Assembly: GCA_944325735.1 (NCBI GenBank)
Contig: CALVBI010000001.1
Location: forward strand, 496,001-560,000
Direction: 5' to 3'
Length of the DNA stretch: 64,000 bases
DNA from: Candidatus Gastranaerophilales bacterium
GTDB taxonomy: Bacteria > Cyanobacteriota > Vampirovibrionia > Gastranaerophilales > Gastranaerophilaceae
The translations under genes and the position numbers were made by a program. The stretch's first letter is position 1. Each line of letters opens with the position of its first letter. The notes beneath the pieces were generated by a model. The model worked only from the letters and a program-made list of their open reading frames with translations. It had not been told where the DNA came from and did no database searches. This document shows positions 43,555 to 53,109 of this stretch, piece after piece.

Positions 43555-44487
43555 TTACATTAAATCAATTTCAAGACCTTCATAAGCAAGGATTATGTCT
43601 TCTTGCAATTTGTATTGTTCTTTTATTGAATTTAATTTGTTATCATCATAGCTTGGATCAAAGTGGAAAAATACTAATTTTTCAGCACCTGATTGATTTT
43701 TTGCATCAACAGCCATTTCAAATGTTGAATGTCCGTAACCTTGTTTTGGTACAAAAGAATCTAAATAGTCTTCTGTTGTATATTGAGCATCGTGGATTAA
43801 TAAATTACAGCCTCTTGCATAATTTATTAATTTTTTATCCCCGCCAGGGTAGCTTTCTTTGTCTGTTGCATAGACAAGAGTTTTATCTTTATATCTAATT
43901 TTATAAATTAAAACACCTTCTTGCGGGTGTGCATATGAACGATAGCAGGTAATTAGGACATCATCTTCTTTTTCTAATTGTGCATCTTTTTCATTTTCAA
44001 TTCGTTTAATTATTGGGCTTTCTCCATGACGCAGAATTATACCTTCTGTTTCATTTAAATCTTTGATATTCAAATTTCCTGCGATGTCGCCTAAGTCAAG
44101 TGGGAAAGATTTGCCGAATAATAATTCTGATATTTCATCAGCTAGGCTCTCGTTGTAATTAACATTCCCGAATACGTTAATATTAGAAGATGGTATATGA
44201 AGCGGTCTAAAAAATGTAAAACCTTGAATGTGGTCTTGGTGTATATGTGAAATTAGAACTGTTGCGTTAATAGGAGTTCTTTTTTCATTTTTCGTTGCAG
44301 AAGCAATGTATTTTGCAATAAGTTCGTTTCCGATATCGATTAATCCGGTACCGGCATCAAGAATTATCAAGTGCCCGTTTACATTTATTTCAACACAAGA
44401 TGTATTTCCGCCATATTGCAAAAAGTCTTTGTTCGCAATAGGATAACTCCCTCTTACACCTCTAAATTTTACCTTAAATTCGCTCAT
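43555..44487 (-). CDS. MBL-fold metallo-hydrolase
   Basis: This 310-residue metallo-beta-lactamase-fold hydrolase has the metal motif ISHIHQDHIQGFTF (HxHxDH), an N-terminal RGVRGSYPIANKDFLQYGGN and NLLIHDAQYTTEDYLD further on. The GxRGSxP...GGNTSC start is typical of a cyclic-nucleotide phosphodiesterase/RNase Z-like subgroup. It is cytosolic. ATG 44487 was chosen for its AAGGA site; a longer frame to 44523 has none. It could hydrolyse a signalling nucleotide; the substrate is not determined. Confidence 0.87.
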   Translation of the reverse strand: MSEFKVKFRGVRGSYPIANKDFLQYGGNTSCVEINVNGHLIILDAGTGLIDIGNELIAKYIASATKNEKRTPINATVLISHIHQDHIQGFTFFRPLHIPSSNINVFGNVNYNESLADEISELLFGKSFPLDLGDIAGNLNIKDLNETEGIILRHGESPIIKRIENEKDAQLEKEDDVLITCYRSYAHPQEGVLIYKIRYKDKTLVYATDKESYPGGDKKLINYARGCNLLIHDAQYTTEDYLDSFVPKQGYGHSTFEMAVDAKNQSGAEKLVFFHFDPSYDDNKLNSIKEQYKLQEDIILAYEGLEIDLM

Positions 44488-44583
44488 AATTTTATCCTTC
44501 TTTAAAGTTTGTACAGAACCCATTTTTTAGTTTAGGCTTGCAAGTTTTTATGCAAATCAAATTATGGGAAGAGCTTTGTGCTC

Positions 44584-45525
44584 CTATTTTTTTATTGTAA
44601 TTGTTGCATTTTGATCTTTTTCTTCACCTGTATAAACGGTTGTTCCGAATACAAGTATTTTAGCAAGTTTTTGAATATTTGTCAGCTTTGTTTCTTTATT
44701 TTCAATATTGAATACAACTTTGTTTCTGTAATTAGATACAGTTACCATTCTAAAAGCGTTAGGATAAGATACTAATGCGGGACAGCTAACGTATAGAATG
44801 TTATCTTTTTGCGTAATTTTAGCTCCATGATAGTGACCTTGGAATACTGCAATTGGATTTTTATATTTTGTTAAAATTTCTTCCATTTTGTCTGCATCAA
44901 GTAATCTGTGATTTGGACTGTTATATGGTTCAAGTACAGGTACATGCATAAAGATTAAAACAGTGTCTTTTTTTGAATTTGCAAGCTCATTGTCTAACCA
45001 TTTTAATTGTTCTTCACCCATTCTCCCATTTGAAGTTAGGCGGTCTCTGATGATTGTGTCTAAAACAATTACTTTGTAGCCTTTTTGTGGAATGAATGAG
45101 TAATATGATTTCTCAAATTTATAATTTGTGTTGTATTTATTAACTAATTGCATATATACAGCAGGAGTTAAATATCCGCCATACATAGTATCATGGTTCC
45201 CAAAGGCAAAATACCATGGTGCATTTATTTTTTCTGTATGAGGTAAAAATGCACTTAATTCTTTTTCAAAAGGTTTGTCTATCAAATCACCTGTAAACAT
45301 TACAAAAGATACATTAGGAGTTTCATTTATTTGTTCGATTGCGTCATCTAGCAGTTTTGGAGATTCTGCAATCATCTTGTAAGTTGTGTTGTTAGTGCCT
45401 GTATAGTAGTGAACGTCACTTACTTGGGCAAATTTTAGACTTGATGTGCTACTGTATGATTGAAGTCCAAATAGCATTGCTCCTGCTAGTAATATAGATA
45501 TTGACCAATTTTTTATTCTAGTCAT
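44584..45525 (-). CDS. Exported calcineurin-like metallophosphoesterase
   Basis: This 313-residue protein has an N-terminal signal (IKNWSISILLAGAMLFGLQS) and the five phosphoesterase motifs: AQVSDVHY, FTGDLIDKP, FAFGNHDTMYGG, FMHVPVLEP and FQGHYHGAKI. It likely binds two metals and cleaves phosphoesters in the periplasm. ATG 45525 has AAAGGA 7 nt upstream; an earlier in-frame ATG at 45570 overlaps the previous stop and adds a basic stretch. It lies directly after a TPR gene, probably in one transcript. Confidence 0.87.
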   Translation of the reverse strand: MTRIKNWSISILLAGAMLFGLQSYSSTSSLKFAQVSDVHYYTGTNNTTYKMIAESPKLLDDAIEQINETPNVSFVMFTGDLIDKPFEKELSAFLPHTEKINAPWYFAFGNHDTMYGGYLTPAVYMQLVNKYNTNYKFEKSYYSFIPQKGYKVIVLDTIIRDRLTSNGRMGEEQLKWLDNELANSKKDTVLIFMHVPVLEPYNSPNHRLLDADKMEEILTKYKNPIAVFQGHYHGAKITQKDNILYVSCPALVSYPNAFRMVTVSNYRNKVVFNIENKETKLTNIQKLAKILVFGTTVYTGEEKDQNATITIKK

Positions 45526-45569
45526 TGCTGTTTCCTTTGTTTTTACTCTTTTTCTGTATCTTCTTGTCA

Positions 45570-46454
45570 TTATTTTTTATCCAACTTTGATTTGATTTCA
45601 TTATACTTAGAAGTTAATTCTTTGTCGTCATCAGAGAGTATGATTGCTTTATCTGTGTTTAAAAGAGCTGAGGGGTAATTTCCCATTGCATAGTCACATA
45701 GACCAATGTATTTATATACTTCTGATGTTTGAACATTTTTTGATAATATATTTAATTTTTCTCGTGCTTGAGCATAGTTCCCTTTGTGATAAAGGATTTT
45801 TGCTTCTATTAATAGGTATGAGATATCTTCTTCTATATTTATTGCTTTTTTTATATCATTTTCTGCTTTATCAATATTATTGGTATTAAGATAAGCATTT
45901 GCTCTCAGTGCATAAGCTATGTCTGAATTTTTATTATATGTCAAATATTTGTTTAAAACATCTATTGCGTTTGGAAAATCTTTATTAGCAATATATGCTT
46001 GTGCTAGGCTTAAATAACTTTGTGTATAGTCAGGATTTAACGAAATAGCTTTTTGATAATTATAAATTGCATTTTTGTAATCATTGTTATTTAAGTAAGT
46101 TTCACCTAGTGAATATATTGACCAAAAGTCATTTGTTGTAAGATTTAAAGATGCTATTTCTTTATCAAAATCTCCTTGTAGTTTTGAAGTTTTTGAATTG
46201 TTTATATTTTTATTTTTTGATGTTAAATAAGATTTTGAGTTTGGATTTTTAATTCTTACTAAAGTATTTTTTAGATCTTTTGCTTCGTTATTGTTAGGTT
46301 CAAGTTGTAAAATTTTGTCGAGGTAAATAATTGCATCATTATATTGCCCATATGTACAATAATTTGTAGCTATATCAAGATAATCCTCCGTAATTTCACT
46401 AGAGGATACTGCTATGCAAGGGAATATTAAACATAACAGAAAGAATTTTTTCAT
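45570..46454 (-). CDS. Exported TPR protein
   Basis: This 294-residue protein has a signal peptide (KKFFLLCLIFPCIAVSSS) and about seven TPR units, such as YGQYNDAIIYLDKILQLEPN, NNDYKNAIYNYQKAISLNPD and NTNNIDKAENDIKKAINIEE. TGaTATAAT ends 6 nt before the ATG, so it is probably leaderless. It is followed at once by the phosphoesterase gene. A periplasmic scaffold role is likely. Confidence 0.82.
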   Translation of the reverse strand: MKKFFLLCLIFPCIAVSSSEITEDYLDIATNYCTYGQYNDAIIYLDKILQLEPNNNEAKDLKNTLVRIKNPNSKSYLTSKNKNINNSKTSKLQGDFDKEIASLNLTTNDFWSIYSLGETYLNNNDYKNAIYNYQKAISLNPDYTQSYLSLAQAYIANKDFPNAIDVLNKYLTYNKNSDIAYALRANAYLNTNNIDKAENDIKKAINIEEDISYLLIEAKILYHKGNYAQAREKLNILSKNVQTSEVYKYIGLCDYAMGNYPSALLNTDKAIILSDDDKELTSKYNEIKSKLDKK

Positions 46455-46520
46455 AACAAAATTATATCATAATTTCATCTAAATGTATGAGAAATTAAAG
46501 TTAAAATATTTTTTGCCGTT

Positions 46521-47069
46521 ATGCAGAATATCATGACTAAAAGTTTTTTTGTAAACCCATTTGAAAAGAAACCAGATAAAGACCCAATGACATCGACTTA
46601 TGTAAAACCTGATGGAACTCAGGTTATTGAAAAAAAAGAGGAATTCGGTCTTACTGTATATGAAAAATGCCCAGATGGCGCTTTGATTTTTAGAAGTTAT
46701 AACAAAAGTGGAAAGCTTATTTTGGATTTTGCTAGAAATTTAAATTTTGAAGTGGGGCATCGTTATGATGATTTGGGGAATATGGTTTATAAATATGATT
46801 CTGTATATGATGAGCATAATGTGCTTGCAATTAAAAATGAATATGATATTGAATACTATGATAATGGTAAAAAGAAATTAGAAGTTTTAACAAAATTCCC
46901 TGGTGAAATCACGGTATATATGCAATATGACGAATCAGGAAAACGAATTGAAAAAATTGAAGAACGAGGTACCGTAAAAACTTGGTTTGATGAAAATGAC
47001 AAACCTATAAAAAGAGAAATTGATAGAGGTTCTGGCGGGGTTATCACTCAAGATTTGAGAAATCAATAA
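46521..47069 (+). CDS. Hypothetical beta-repeat protein
   Basis: This 182-residue protein has short strand-turn repeats rich in Tyr, Asp and Gly, for example YDDLGNMVYKYDS, EYDIEYYDNGKKKLE and MQYDESGKRIEK. They recall YD or MORN-variant repeats found in cell-surface proteins. No signal peptide is seen, so it may stay inside the cell. The start may be ATG 46521 or 46533; neither has a good ribosome site. A perfect terminator follows. The small protein at 18259 has a similar composition. Confidence 0.65.
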   Translation: MQNIMTKSFFVNPFEKKPDKDPMTSTYVKPDGTQVIEKKEEFGLTVYEKCPDGALIFRSYNKSGKLILDFARNLNFEVGHRYDDLGNMVYKYDSVYDEHNVLAIKNEYDIEYYDNGKKKLEVLTKFPGEITVYMQYDESGKRIEKIEERGTVKTWFDENDKPIKREIDRGSGGVITQDLRNQ

Positions 47070-47101
47070 AAAAAGAGTATTATTAATAATACTCTTTTTT
47101 A
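47069..47101. terminator. Bidirectional intrinsic terminator
   Basis: AAAAGAGTATTATT and AATAATACTCTTTT form a self-complementary 14-bp stem flanked by A and T runs. It serves the gene at 46521 and the convergent thrC. Confidence 0.88.
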
Positions 47102-47122
47102 TTTCTATTTTATTTAATTAAG

Positions 47123-48175
47123 TTAAATATTCATAGCTCTTAAGATTTCATTCATATCTGATGATGTTTTCTTAACATCTGAATTTGAATATTTAATTGC
47201 ATTATCAGGATCTTTTAGACCGTTACCTGTTAAGATACAAACAATTTTTGAACCTTCTTTTACTTGGTCTTTTACTTTAATTAAACCTGCAACAGATGCA
47301 GCGCTTGCAGGTTCTGCAAGTACACCCTCGCAAGATGCGATAAGTTTATATGCTTTTACGATTTCTTCATCTGTTACGCAATTTATCATACCGTTGCTTT
47401 CATCTCTTGCAGCTTCTGCAAATTTCCAACTTGCAGGGTTTCCAATACGGATTGCAGTTGCAAGGGTTTCAGGTTTGAATATTCTTTCTCCTTTTACAAT
47501 CGCAGCAGCACCTTCTGCTTCAAAGCCCATCATTTTTGGTAAGTTAGAAACTTTTCCGGCTTTGTGCCATTCTTTGTAGCCTTTCCAGTATGCTGTGATA
47601 TTACCGGCATTTCCAACAGGGATAAAATGGTAATCAGGAGCTTGCCCTAATGCGTTACAAATCTCAAATGCACCTGTTTTTTGACCTTCTATTCTGTATG
47701 GGTTTACAGAGTTTACAAGTGTAATTGGGTAGTTGTCAGAAATTTTTCTTACCATTTCAAGAGCTTCATCAAAGTTTCCTTGAATTGCAATAATTTCAGC
47801 TCCATACATCATTGCTTGAGATAATTTGCCAAGTGCAATGTAACCGTCAGGGATTAATACGAAAGTTCTCATTCCAGCTTTTGCACCGTAAGCTGCTGCT
47901 GATGCTGAGGTATTTCCCGTTGATGCACAGATAATTGCACCTGCACCTGCTTCTTTTGCTTTAGATACAGCCATTGTCATTCCGCGGTCTTTGAAACTTC
48001 CTGTTGGGTTGCAGCCTTCAAATTTTAAATAAATTTCAGCATCCAAACCTATTTTTTTAGCTAAATTTTCAGCTTTAATTAATGGAGTGTTTCCTTCGTT
48101 TAATGTGACAACAGGAGTTTTATCTGTTACCGGAAGGTATTCTCTGAATGTATTGATTAATCCTTGATAGTACAT
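47123..48175 (-). CDS. thrC: Threonine synthase
   Basis: This 350-residue PLP enzyme makes threonine from O-phosphohomoserine. The PLP lysine is in [29 protein letters not shown] binds the phosphate, and [11 protein letters not shown] lies near the C-terminus. It is of the short type without a long N-terminal extension. It is the third gene of a unit with hom and a small membrane protein. thrB is not in the window. Confidence 0.96.
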   Translation of the reverse strand: MYYQGLINTFREYLPVTDKTPVVTLNEGNTPLIKAENLAKKIGLDAEIYLKFEGCNPTGSFKDRGMTMAVSKAKEAGAGAIICASTGNTSASAAAYGAKAGMRTFVLIPDGYIALGKLSQAMMYGAEIIAIQGNFDEALEMVRKISDNYPITLVNSVNPYRIEGQKTGAFEICNALGQAPDYHFIPVGNAGNITAYWKGYKEWHKAGKVSNLPKMMGFEAEGAAAIVKGERIFKPETLATAIRIGNPASWKFAEAARDESNGMINCVTDEEIVKAYKLIASCEGVLAEPASAASVAGLIKVKDQVKEGSKIVCILTGNGLKDPDNAIKYSNSDVKKTSSDMNEILRAMNI

Positions 48176-48203
48176 ACTTTCCCTCTTTTCCTTTATAGAA
48201 ATT

Positions 48204-48653
48204 TTAATATTTTATATTAATGTTTTTATCAGAACTATTTAAAAAGTCATTTAACTCTTTAGCTATATTTTCTGCTTTATATTTCTGGTGTGAGCTGGCA
48301 GAGAAAAATTTTTGTTTTTCTCCGTTTTTCGTTAATGCATAAATATGATATTTTAGTATTTCTTTTCTTTTGATTCGAGCTTGAGCTGAAGAACTTGCAT
48401 TGAAATAATTCCAGAGTTTCATAATATCGATAGAACTTGAAACATAAAATTTGCTTATTGTATCTAAATTTACTCTTTTTTCTTTCATTGTGTATCTGAA
48501 CAAGTTTTGTTCAACAATTTTACATCCAGAATATGATGAACATATCAAATTTGATGTTGAAATGTTATAACAACAAAATAAAATTACAATAATTGGAATG
48601 GTTATAAGAATTAACTTATTAGTAAAAGTTAGCTTTTGCTTATTTTCTGGCAT
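48204..48653 (-). CDS. Small membrane protein between hom and thrC
   Basis: This 149-residue protein has one N-terminal membrane helix ([17 protein letters not shown], residues about 13-29). A soluble domain with [19 protein letters not shown] and NAYGT-like [19 protein letters not shown] strands follows. It resembles membrane-anchored PH-like domains, though weakly. An AGGAG site precedes the ATG. It is co-directional with hom (21 bp) and thrC (28 bp), so it belongs to the threonine operon by position. A functional link is not evident. Confidence 0.68.
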   Translation of the reverse strand: MPENKQKLTFTNKLILITIPIIVILFCCYNISTSNLICSSYSGCKIVEQNLFRYTMKEKRVNLDTISKFYVSSSIDIMKLWNYFNASSSAQARIKRKEILKYHIYALTKNGEKQKFFSASSHQKYKAENIAKELNDFLNSSDKNINIKY

Positions 48654-48674
48654 ATACCTTCTCCTGTGTTTTTA

Positions 48675-49943
48675 TTACACTTGAACTCTTATTAAGCTTT
48701 TTACTATATTTCCATCTTGTTCAATTTGTTTGATTGCATTTTGCATATTTTTTTCTTTAACAAGTTCTGTAATAACCGTAATATCTGCAGTATTATCATC
48801 AGATACACAGCGTTGTACAATGCTTGCTAAGCTTATGTCATTGTTTGCACAAATTGTTCCGATTTTACCTATTACACCTTTATTATTTTTAGCATTAATT
48901 GAGATGTAATATTTGTTTGTTGTATCGGCAATGTTAATCATATTAGCATCCCCGTTGTGTTTGCATCTCATCATAGGTAAAATATAATCAGATTTTCCGA
49001 TTTCTGCAGCTATTGCAAGAATATCCCCGACGACAGAACTTGCTGTCGGGAATTCTCCTGCCCCAGGACCTGAAAGAGTTATACTGCCTATCGGGTGACC
49101 GCTTAATGATACTGCATTTGTTACATAATCAATATGAGCAAGAGTTGATTTTTTTGACACAAGCATTGGATGTACTCTTACGTCAACATTTTCATTATCA
49201 TCCATATGTGCAGATGCGATTAGTTTAATTTTATAGCCTAAATCGTTTGCAGCTTTCATATCTTCTGCACGAATTTTTGTAATTCCTTCTCTGTATACAT
49301 TTTCAATTTTTATTCTCTTATTGAATGTAATTGAGGCAAGGGTTGCAATTTTGTACGCTGCATCAAAACCTTCAACATCGCCTGTTGGGTCAGCTTCAGC
49401 ATAGCCTAATTCTTGAGCTTCTTTTAAAACATCAGAATATTGAGCTCCTTGCACGTCCATTTTAGTTAAAATGTAATTTGTTGTACCATTTACAATTGCT
49501 TCGATGTGGTTGATTTTGTTACCGGCAAGAATTGTCTTAATAGGCATAATAATTGGTATGCCACCAGCTATTGCAGCTTCGTATAAAATTACTCTGTTAT
49601 ATTCTTCAGCAATTTTAAATAATTCTTCTCCTCTTTTAGCAAGAAGTTCTTTATTGGCTGTGACTATATGTTTCCCGTTTTTAATAGCTGTTGCGATTAA
49701 ATCAAATGCAGGTTCTAATCCGCCTACAAGTTCTGCAACAATATCAATTTCAGGGTCATTGACGATTTTATAAGCGTCGTCTGTTACAATTGATTCATCT
49801 AACCCTTTGATATTTCTTTTTTTGTTGATATTGCGAACTGCAATACTTTTTACTTCTACATTATCAAAAGACTGTAAAGTCTTAAAAACTCCGGAACCTA
49901 CTGTTCCTAATCCTATAAGTCCAATTTTAATTTTCTTTTCCAT
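48675..49943 (-). CDS. hom: Homoserine dehydrogenase
   Basis: This 422-residue enzyme reduces aspartate semialdehyde to homoserine. The cofactor loop is GLIGLGTVGSGVFKTL. ANKELLAKRGEEL, NGTTNYILTKM and EADPTGDVEGFDAAYK are in the catalytic domain. A C-terminal ACT domain (YYISINAKNNKGVIGKIGTI, about 345-420) suggests feedback control by threonine. TGaTACAAT ends 6 nt before the ATG, so the operon mRNA appears leaderless. The order is hom, membrane protein, thrC. Confidence 0.96.
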   Translation of the reverse strand: MEKKIKIGLIGLGTVGSGVFKTLQSFDNVEVKSIAVRNINKKRNIKGLDESIVTDDAYKIVNDPEIDIVAELVGGLEPAFDLIATAIKNGKHIVTANKELLAKRGEELFKIAEEYNRVILYEAAIAGGIPIIMPIKTILAGNKINHIEAIVNGTTNYILTKMDVQGAQYSDVLKEAQELGYAEADPTGDVEGFDAAYKIATLASITFNKRIKIENVYREGITKIRAEDMKAANDLGYKIKLIASAHMDDNENVDVRVHPMLVSKKSTLAHIDYVTNAVSLSGHPIGSITLSGPGAGEFPTASSVVGDILAIAAEIGKSDYILPMMRCKHNGDANMINIADTTNKYYISINAKNNKGVIGKIGTICANNDISLASIVQRCVSDDNTADITVITELVKEKNMQNAIKQIEQDGNIVKSLIRVQV

Positions 49944-49983
49944 ATGAAGATTGTATCATAAATAAGAAAATTAATTGAAAATT

Positions 49984-50271
49984 TTATTTATTACTTTTAA
50001 TAAAGATGTTTTTAATTTTAATTATTATTTCTGCAATCAATTTTGTGATAGAGAAATTATCTTCAGGCATTTCTGGTTCTTTGTCAAAAGTGAAGATATC
50101 ACCTTCATCTTTTTTCATAAAGATACTTTCATCTAAGTATTTTCGTTCTTGTTTTTCTTCTTTTTCCCCTTGAGCCATATACCCGAGGTTACCTGCGCCG
50201 CCGTCATTTTGCATAGATGCTGCTGCTTTGATAACCGGTTTTGTGCTCAAAACATTTACATCGAATGACAT
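49984..50271 (-). CDS. Small hypothetical protein
   Basis: This 95-residue protein is polar and acidic, with a disordered middle (GEKEEKQERKYLDESIF) and a C-terminal amphipathic helix (ITKLIAEIIIKIKNIFIKSN) that might touch a membrane. GGTGAAAAA precedes the ATG. It lies between hom and an HD-domain gene on the same strand with gaps of 40 and 128 bp. The family is not recognised. Confidence 0.55.
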   Translation of the reverse strand: MSFDVNVLSTKPVIKAAASMQNDGGAGNLGYMAQGEKEEKQERKYLDESIFMKKDEGDIFTFDKEPEMPEDNFSITKLIAEIIIKIKNIFIKSNK

Positions 50272-50399
50272 TTTTTCACCATAACTTTACGATTTTTTAT
50301 ATATTCGTAAACCCCTTTTGTTTCCTTATATATATAAAGTATTTTTCATGAAGAAATGTTACAAAAAAGAGTGCTTTGTAACAAAAAATTTACAATATG

Positions 50400-50987
50400 T
50401 TATTCGCTGAATTTTAAAACACTTTGGCACTTAAAGCCTATTTCAAATAAATCTCTTTTTCTTATTGCAGAAGTAATATCAGGTCTAAATTCCGGGGTAT
50501 TTGGAGTAAGTATAAATTCAACGATATTATTTTCTTCATCATAATTTAAGTGAATTTTTTTTATTAGATTAAGGTGCCCTCTATCTAATCCGTCTGAAAT
50601 TTTTAGGATACCTGCAAGGCGTTTAACTATTTTTCTTTCTTTTTTTTCGAGAGTGTTATAAATTTCGTGGTCATTTTTATCAGGCAGACCGCCTCTATGA
50701 TATCTGCAAATACAGCCTATAATTTTTTCTTCATTTTCATTAAATCCTGCTATTCCGTTTTCGATTACCATTTTCATACTGTGTTTGTTATGGCCTTTGG
50801 AATCTATATAATAGCCGATATCATGTAATAGTGCGGCTGCTTCAAGAAATTTGCGTTCTTTGTTGGACATTTCTCGAATTTTTTCATTTGCTTCATCAAA
50901 AATCATCATGGAAATTCTTCGCACTTCAATTGGGTGTGATGAGCTTTTTGAATATTTATTAAGCAGTTCTTGTGCAGATAATTTCAT
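50400..50987 (-). CDS. HD-domain phosphohydrolase related to Ppx/GppA C-terminal domain
   Basis: This 195-residue protein has an HD core: HPIEVRRISMMIFDE, FLEAAALLHDIGYYIDSKG and HNKHSMKMVI, then CICRYHRGGLPDKNDH and LKISDGLDRGHLNLI. This set matches the HD domain that follows the exopolyphosphatase/GppA catalytic domain, here stand-alone. It probably hydrolyses a phosphate ester or nucleotide (possibly a ppGpp-type signal). A TAATAT 5 nt before the ATG suggests a leaderless message. It is divergent from the GGDEF gene. Confidence 0.82.
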   Translation of the reverse strand: MKLSAQELLNKYSKSSSHPIEVRRISMMIFDEANEKIREMSNKERKFLEAAALLHDIGYYIDSKGHNKHSMKMVIENGIAGFNENEEKIIGCICRYHRGGLPDKNDHEIYNTLEKKERKIVKRLAGILKISDGLDRGHLNLIKKIHLNYDEENNIVEFILTPNTPEFRPDITSAIRKRDLFEIGFKCQSVLKFSE

Positions 50988-51052
50988 AATTTATATTAAT
51001 TTTAGCAAAAAAATGGATTGCGTACAATATTTTTGATATTATAAATATGGTT

Positions 51053-51712
51053 ATGGAAAATATAGATAATATAAAAAACACAGATTTTGATATCCCATCT
51101 GATGTTTTAGATGAAATTCAAAAAAATATTCAAAATATAATTGAGGGTTTTGATATTCCAGATGATAATAAGATGGAAGTTATCAAAAAAATTAATTTTA
51201 TGTACACGCAAACAAAGCAAATGTCTTTTACGGATCCTTTGACAAGGTTATCTAATCGCAGACATTTTGAAACTAATCTCGAAAGAGAATATATGCGTGC
51301 AAAACGTTATAAGAGTGATTTAAGTATTGCAATTATAGATATTGATTTTTTCAAAAAATTTAATGATACATATGGTCATTCTTGTGGTGATTATGTTCTA
51401 AAAGAGGTTGCATATAAAATTTTGAATAATTTTAGGCAGACTGATTTTGTATTCAGATATGGCGGGGAAGAATTTGCTGTAATTTTGACTGAAACCGCAG
51501 GAGAAAATGCTCTTATCCCTCTTGAAAGGTTAAGAAAAACTATAGAGAGTTCAAAATTTTTGTACCATGGAGAGCAATTAAATGTTACTGTAAGTATTGG
51601 AGTAAGTTCAAGTACAGATTTTGAAAATCCTTGGGAAATGTTTGATGATGCTGATAGAGCATTATATGAGGCAAAAAACAGTGGACGCAATAGAGTTAGG
51701 TCTGCAGGATAA
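51053..51712 (+). CDS. Diguanylate cyclase (GGDEF domain)
   Basis: This 219-residue cytosolic protein makes c-di-GMP. The active site is FRYGGEEFAVIL, preceded five residues earlier by RQTD, an RxxD inhibitory site, so product feedback is expected. DPLTRLSNRRHFE opens the domain at about residue 60. The N-terminal 55 residues (acidic, helical) may be a small sensor or dimer helix. TTGCGT, 16 bp and TATAAA (51040-51045) place the mRNA start at ATG 51053; ATG 51047 is the alternative. Confidence 0.9.
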   Translation: MENIDNIKNTDFDIPSDVLDEIQKNIQNIIEGFDIPDDNKMEVIKKINFMYTQTKQMSFTDPLTRLSNRRHFETNLEREYMRAKRYKSDLSIAIIDIDFFKKFNDTYGHSCGDYVLKEVAYKILNNFRQTDFVFRYGGEEFAVILTETAGENALIPLERLRKTIESSKFLYHGEQLNVTVSIGVSSSTDFENPWEMFDDADRALYEAKNSGRNRVRSAG

Positions 51713-51747
51713 TTGATGTTATTTAAAATTGAAGATAGGATAAAATT

Positions 51748-52095
51748 ATGATTAAAAACATTTGTAAATTATTAATTATGGTCTTTTTATTAACTGGTAT
51801 TGTATCAGCAGAAGAATATACAACAGTTCATGCCGAACATATTCTTGTGAAAACTGCTGCTGAAGCTCAGCAGATTAAAAAAGATATTGATAATGGCGGT
51901 AGTTTTGAATATTATGCAAGAGCTTATTCGCTTTGTCCATCTGGACGTAATGGCGGGGATTTAGGATATTTTGGTCGCGGGCAAATGGTGCCGGAGTTTG
52001 AAAAGGCAGCTTTTAATACTCCTGTTGGAGAAGTTTCAAACCCAGTTTACACACAGTTTGGCTGGCATTTGATTAAAGTCTTGGATAAAAATTAG
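51748..52095 (+). CDS. Exported parvulin-type peptidyl-prolyl isomerase
   Basis: This 115-residue protein has a signal peptide (KNICKLLIMVFLLTGIVSA) and one PpiC/rotamase domain: VHAEHILVKTAAEAQQIKK, YSLCPSGRNGGDLGYFGRGQ, MVPEFEKAAFNTPVGEVSNP and TQFGWHLIKVLD. It should isomerise Xaa-Pro bonds of exported proteins. It lacks the SurA-type chaperone domain. It lies 35 bp after the GGDEF gene and may share its transcript, ending at a strong terminator. Confidence 0.92.
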   Translation: MIKNICKLLIMVFLLTGIVSAEEYTTVHAEHILVKTAAEAQQIKKDIDNGGSFEYYARAYSLCPSGRNGGDLGYFGRGQMVPEFEKAAFNTPVGEVSNPVYTQFGWHLIKVLDKN

Positions 52096-52104
52096 AGATA
52101 AAAA

Positions 52105-52136
52105 AAGAAGCTTTATTTTAAAAGCTTCTTTTTTTA
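52105..52136 (+). terminator. Intrinsic terminator after the PpiC gene
   Basis: AAGAAGCTTT and AAAGCTTCTT form a perfect 10-bp stem with a 4-nt loop, flanked by A-rich sequence and T7. Confidence 0.92.
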
Positions 52137-52161
52137 TGTATTATCTAAAATTATTAGCCGC

Positions 52162-52545
52162 CTATTTTAATTGTTCATTTTGGCTTTGTTGTACTTCTTG
52201 TTTTTGAGCAGGTGTTTGTTGTTTTGTTTTTTCTAATTCTTTTTGTAATTTTTCTTGTTTTTTTATAAGTTTAGCCATTTTTTTCAATGCTTTCACTTCA
52301 CCTTGAGGTTTGTTAAAAGGTTCAGGGTTGATTGTTAGCATTTTTTCCCAGCATCCAGGAACGTTTGATTTTTCTCCACAAACGCAATTTCTCCAAGTTT
52401 CACCTGTTTTTTTATCAACTAAAATTGTTATCATGTTGCTACCTGTAACAACATCATATCTGTTTTTTGTATTCATGTTTGCAATTTGTATCCACATTGT
52501 AGTAAGGATTAATACAGCAAGTGCAATTAAAATATTTTCTCTCAT
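52162..52545 (-). CDS. Membrane-anchored hypothetical protein with Gln/Lys-rich tail
   Basis: This 127-residue protein has an N-terminal anchor (ILIALAVLILTTMWIQIA). A small domain with three Cys (ETWRNCVCGEKSNVPGCWEK) is followed by a charged coiled tail (KKMAKLIKKQEKLQKELEK, then poly-Gln patches). The Trp/Cys pattern is reminiscent of small proteins with a WxxC...C fold. AAGAGG precedes the ATG. It is convergent with the PpiC gene. Function is unknown. Confidence 0.65.
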   Translation of the reverse strand: MRENILIALAVLILTTMWIQIANMNTKNRYDVVTGSNMITILVDKKTGETWRNCVCGEKSNVPGCWEKMLTINPEPFNKPQGEVKALKKMAKLIKKQEKLQKELEKTKQQTPAQKQEVQQSQNEQLK

Positions 52546-52689
52546 AAAATCCTCTTTTCTTGTTAGTAAATTTTTTCAAAATAATTATACATACAAAGTC
52601 TAGTATTAGCAAGTTGTATAATAATCCTTTAGTCCAATGAAAATTAAAAATAGAGAATCTAAAATTAAATATAAAGAAAGGATAAATTT

Positions 52690-53037
52690 ATGGTCTTACT
52701 TGTTCGTTGGATATTATTCGCATTAGCTATTATTTTTGTCGCTTGGTTAGTTCCAGGTATTGAAGTTGAAAATTTTCAAAGTGCAATGCTTGTAACTGTC
52801 ATTATTGCTCTTATAAATATTTTTATAAGACCTTTAATTGTATTTATTACGTTGCCAATAAATATTTTGACATTAGGAATATTTACTTTAGTTATTAATG
52901 CTTTGTTGTTAATGTTGGCTGGTTACCTTGCTCCTGGGGTTGATGTCGAGGGATTTTTAAGCGCATTTATAGGGTCGGTAGTTTTGGCTTTTTTAGGGTT
53001 AATTATTAATATGGTAACGATTGATAAAGCTGATTAA
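52690..53037 (+). CDS. Phage-holin-4 superfamily membrane protein
   Basis: This 115-residue protein has four hydrophobic helices and matches the phage_holin_4_2 family: ALAIIFVAWLVPGIEVENF, ALINIFIRPLIVFITLPINI, LGIFTLVINALLLMLAGYL and a last helix. The family is common in free-living bacteria with no phage nearby, so the holin name is historical. An AAAGGA site precedes the ATG. No lysis genes accompany it. It forms a single-gene unit with a strong terminator. Confidence 0.88.
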   Translation: MVLLVRWILFALAIIFVAWLVPGIEVENFQSAMLVTVIIALINIFIRPLIVFITLPINILTLGIFTLVINALLLMLAGYLAPGVDVEGFLSAFIGSVVLAFLGLIINMVTIDKAD

Positions 53038-53064
53038 AAGTATTTTTTTATTTCTAATCCTAAT

Positions 53065-53093
53065 AAAAAACTCCGATTTTTTCGGAGTTTTTT
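53065..53093 (+). terminator. Intrinsic terminator after the holin-like gene
   Basis: AAAAAACTCCGA-tttt-TCGGAGTTTTTT gives a 12-bp stem with T6. Confidence 0.93.
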
Positions 53094-53109
53094 ATGCTAA
53101 ACTTTTTTT

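Noticed and set aside
52690..53037. Prophage signal from the holin-like gene
   Set aside because: This membrane family is common in chromosomes and no lysin or phage genes are near.
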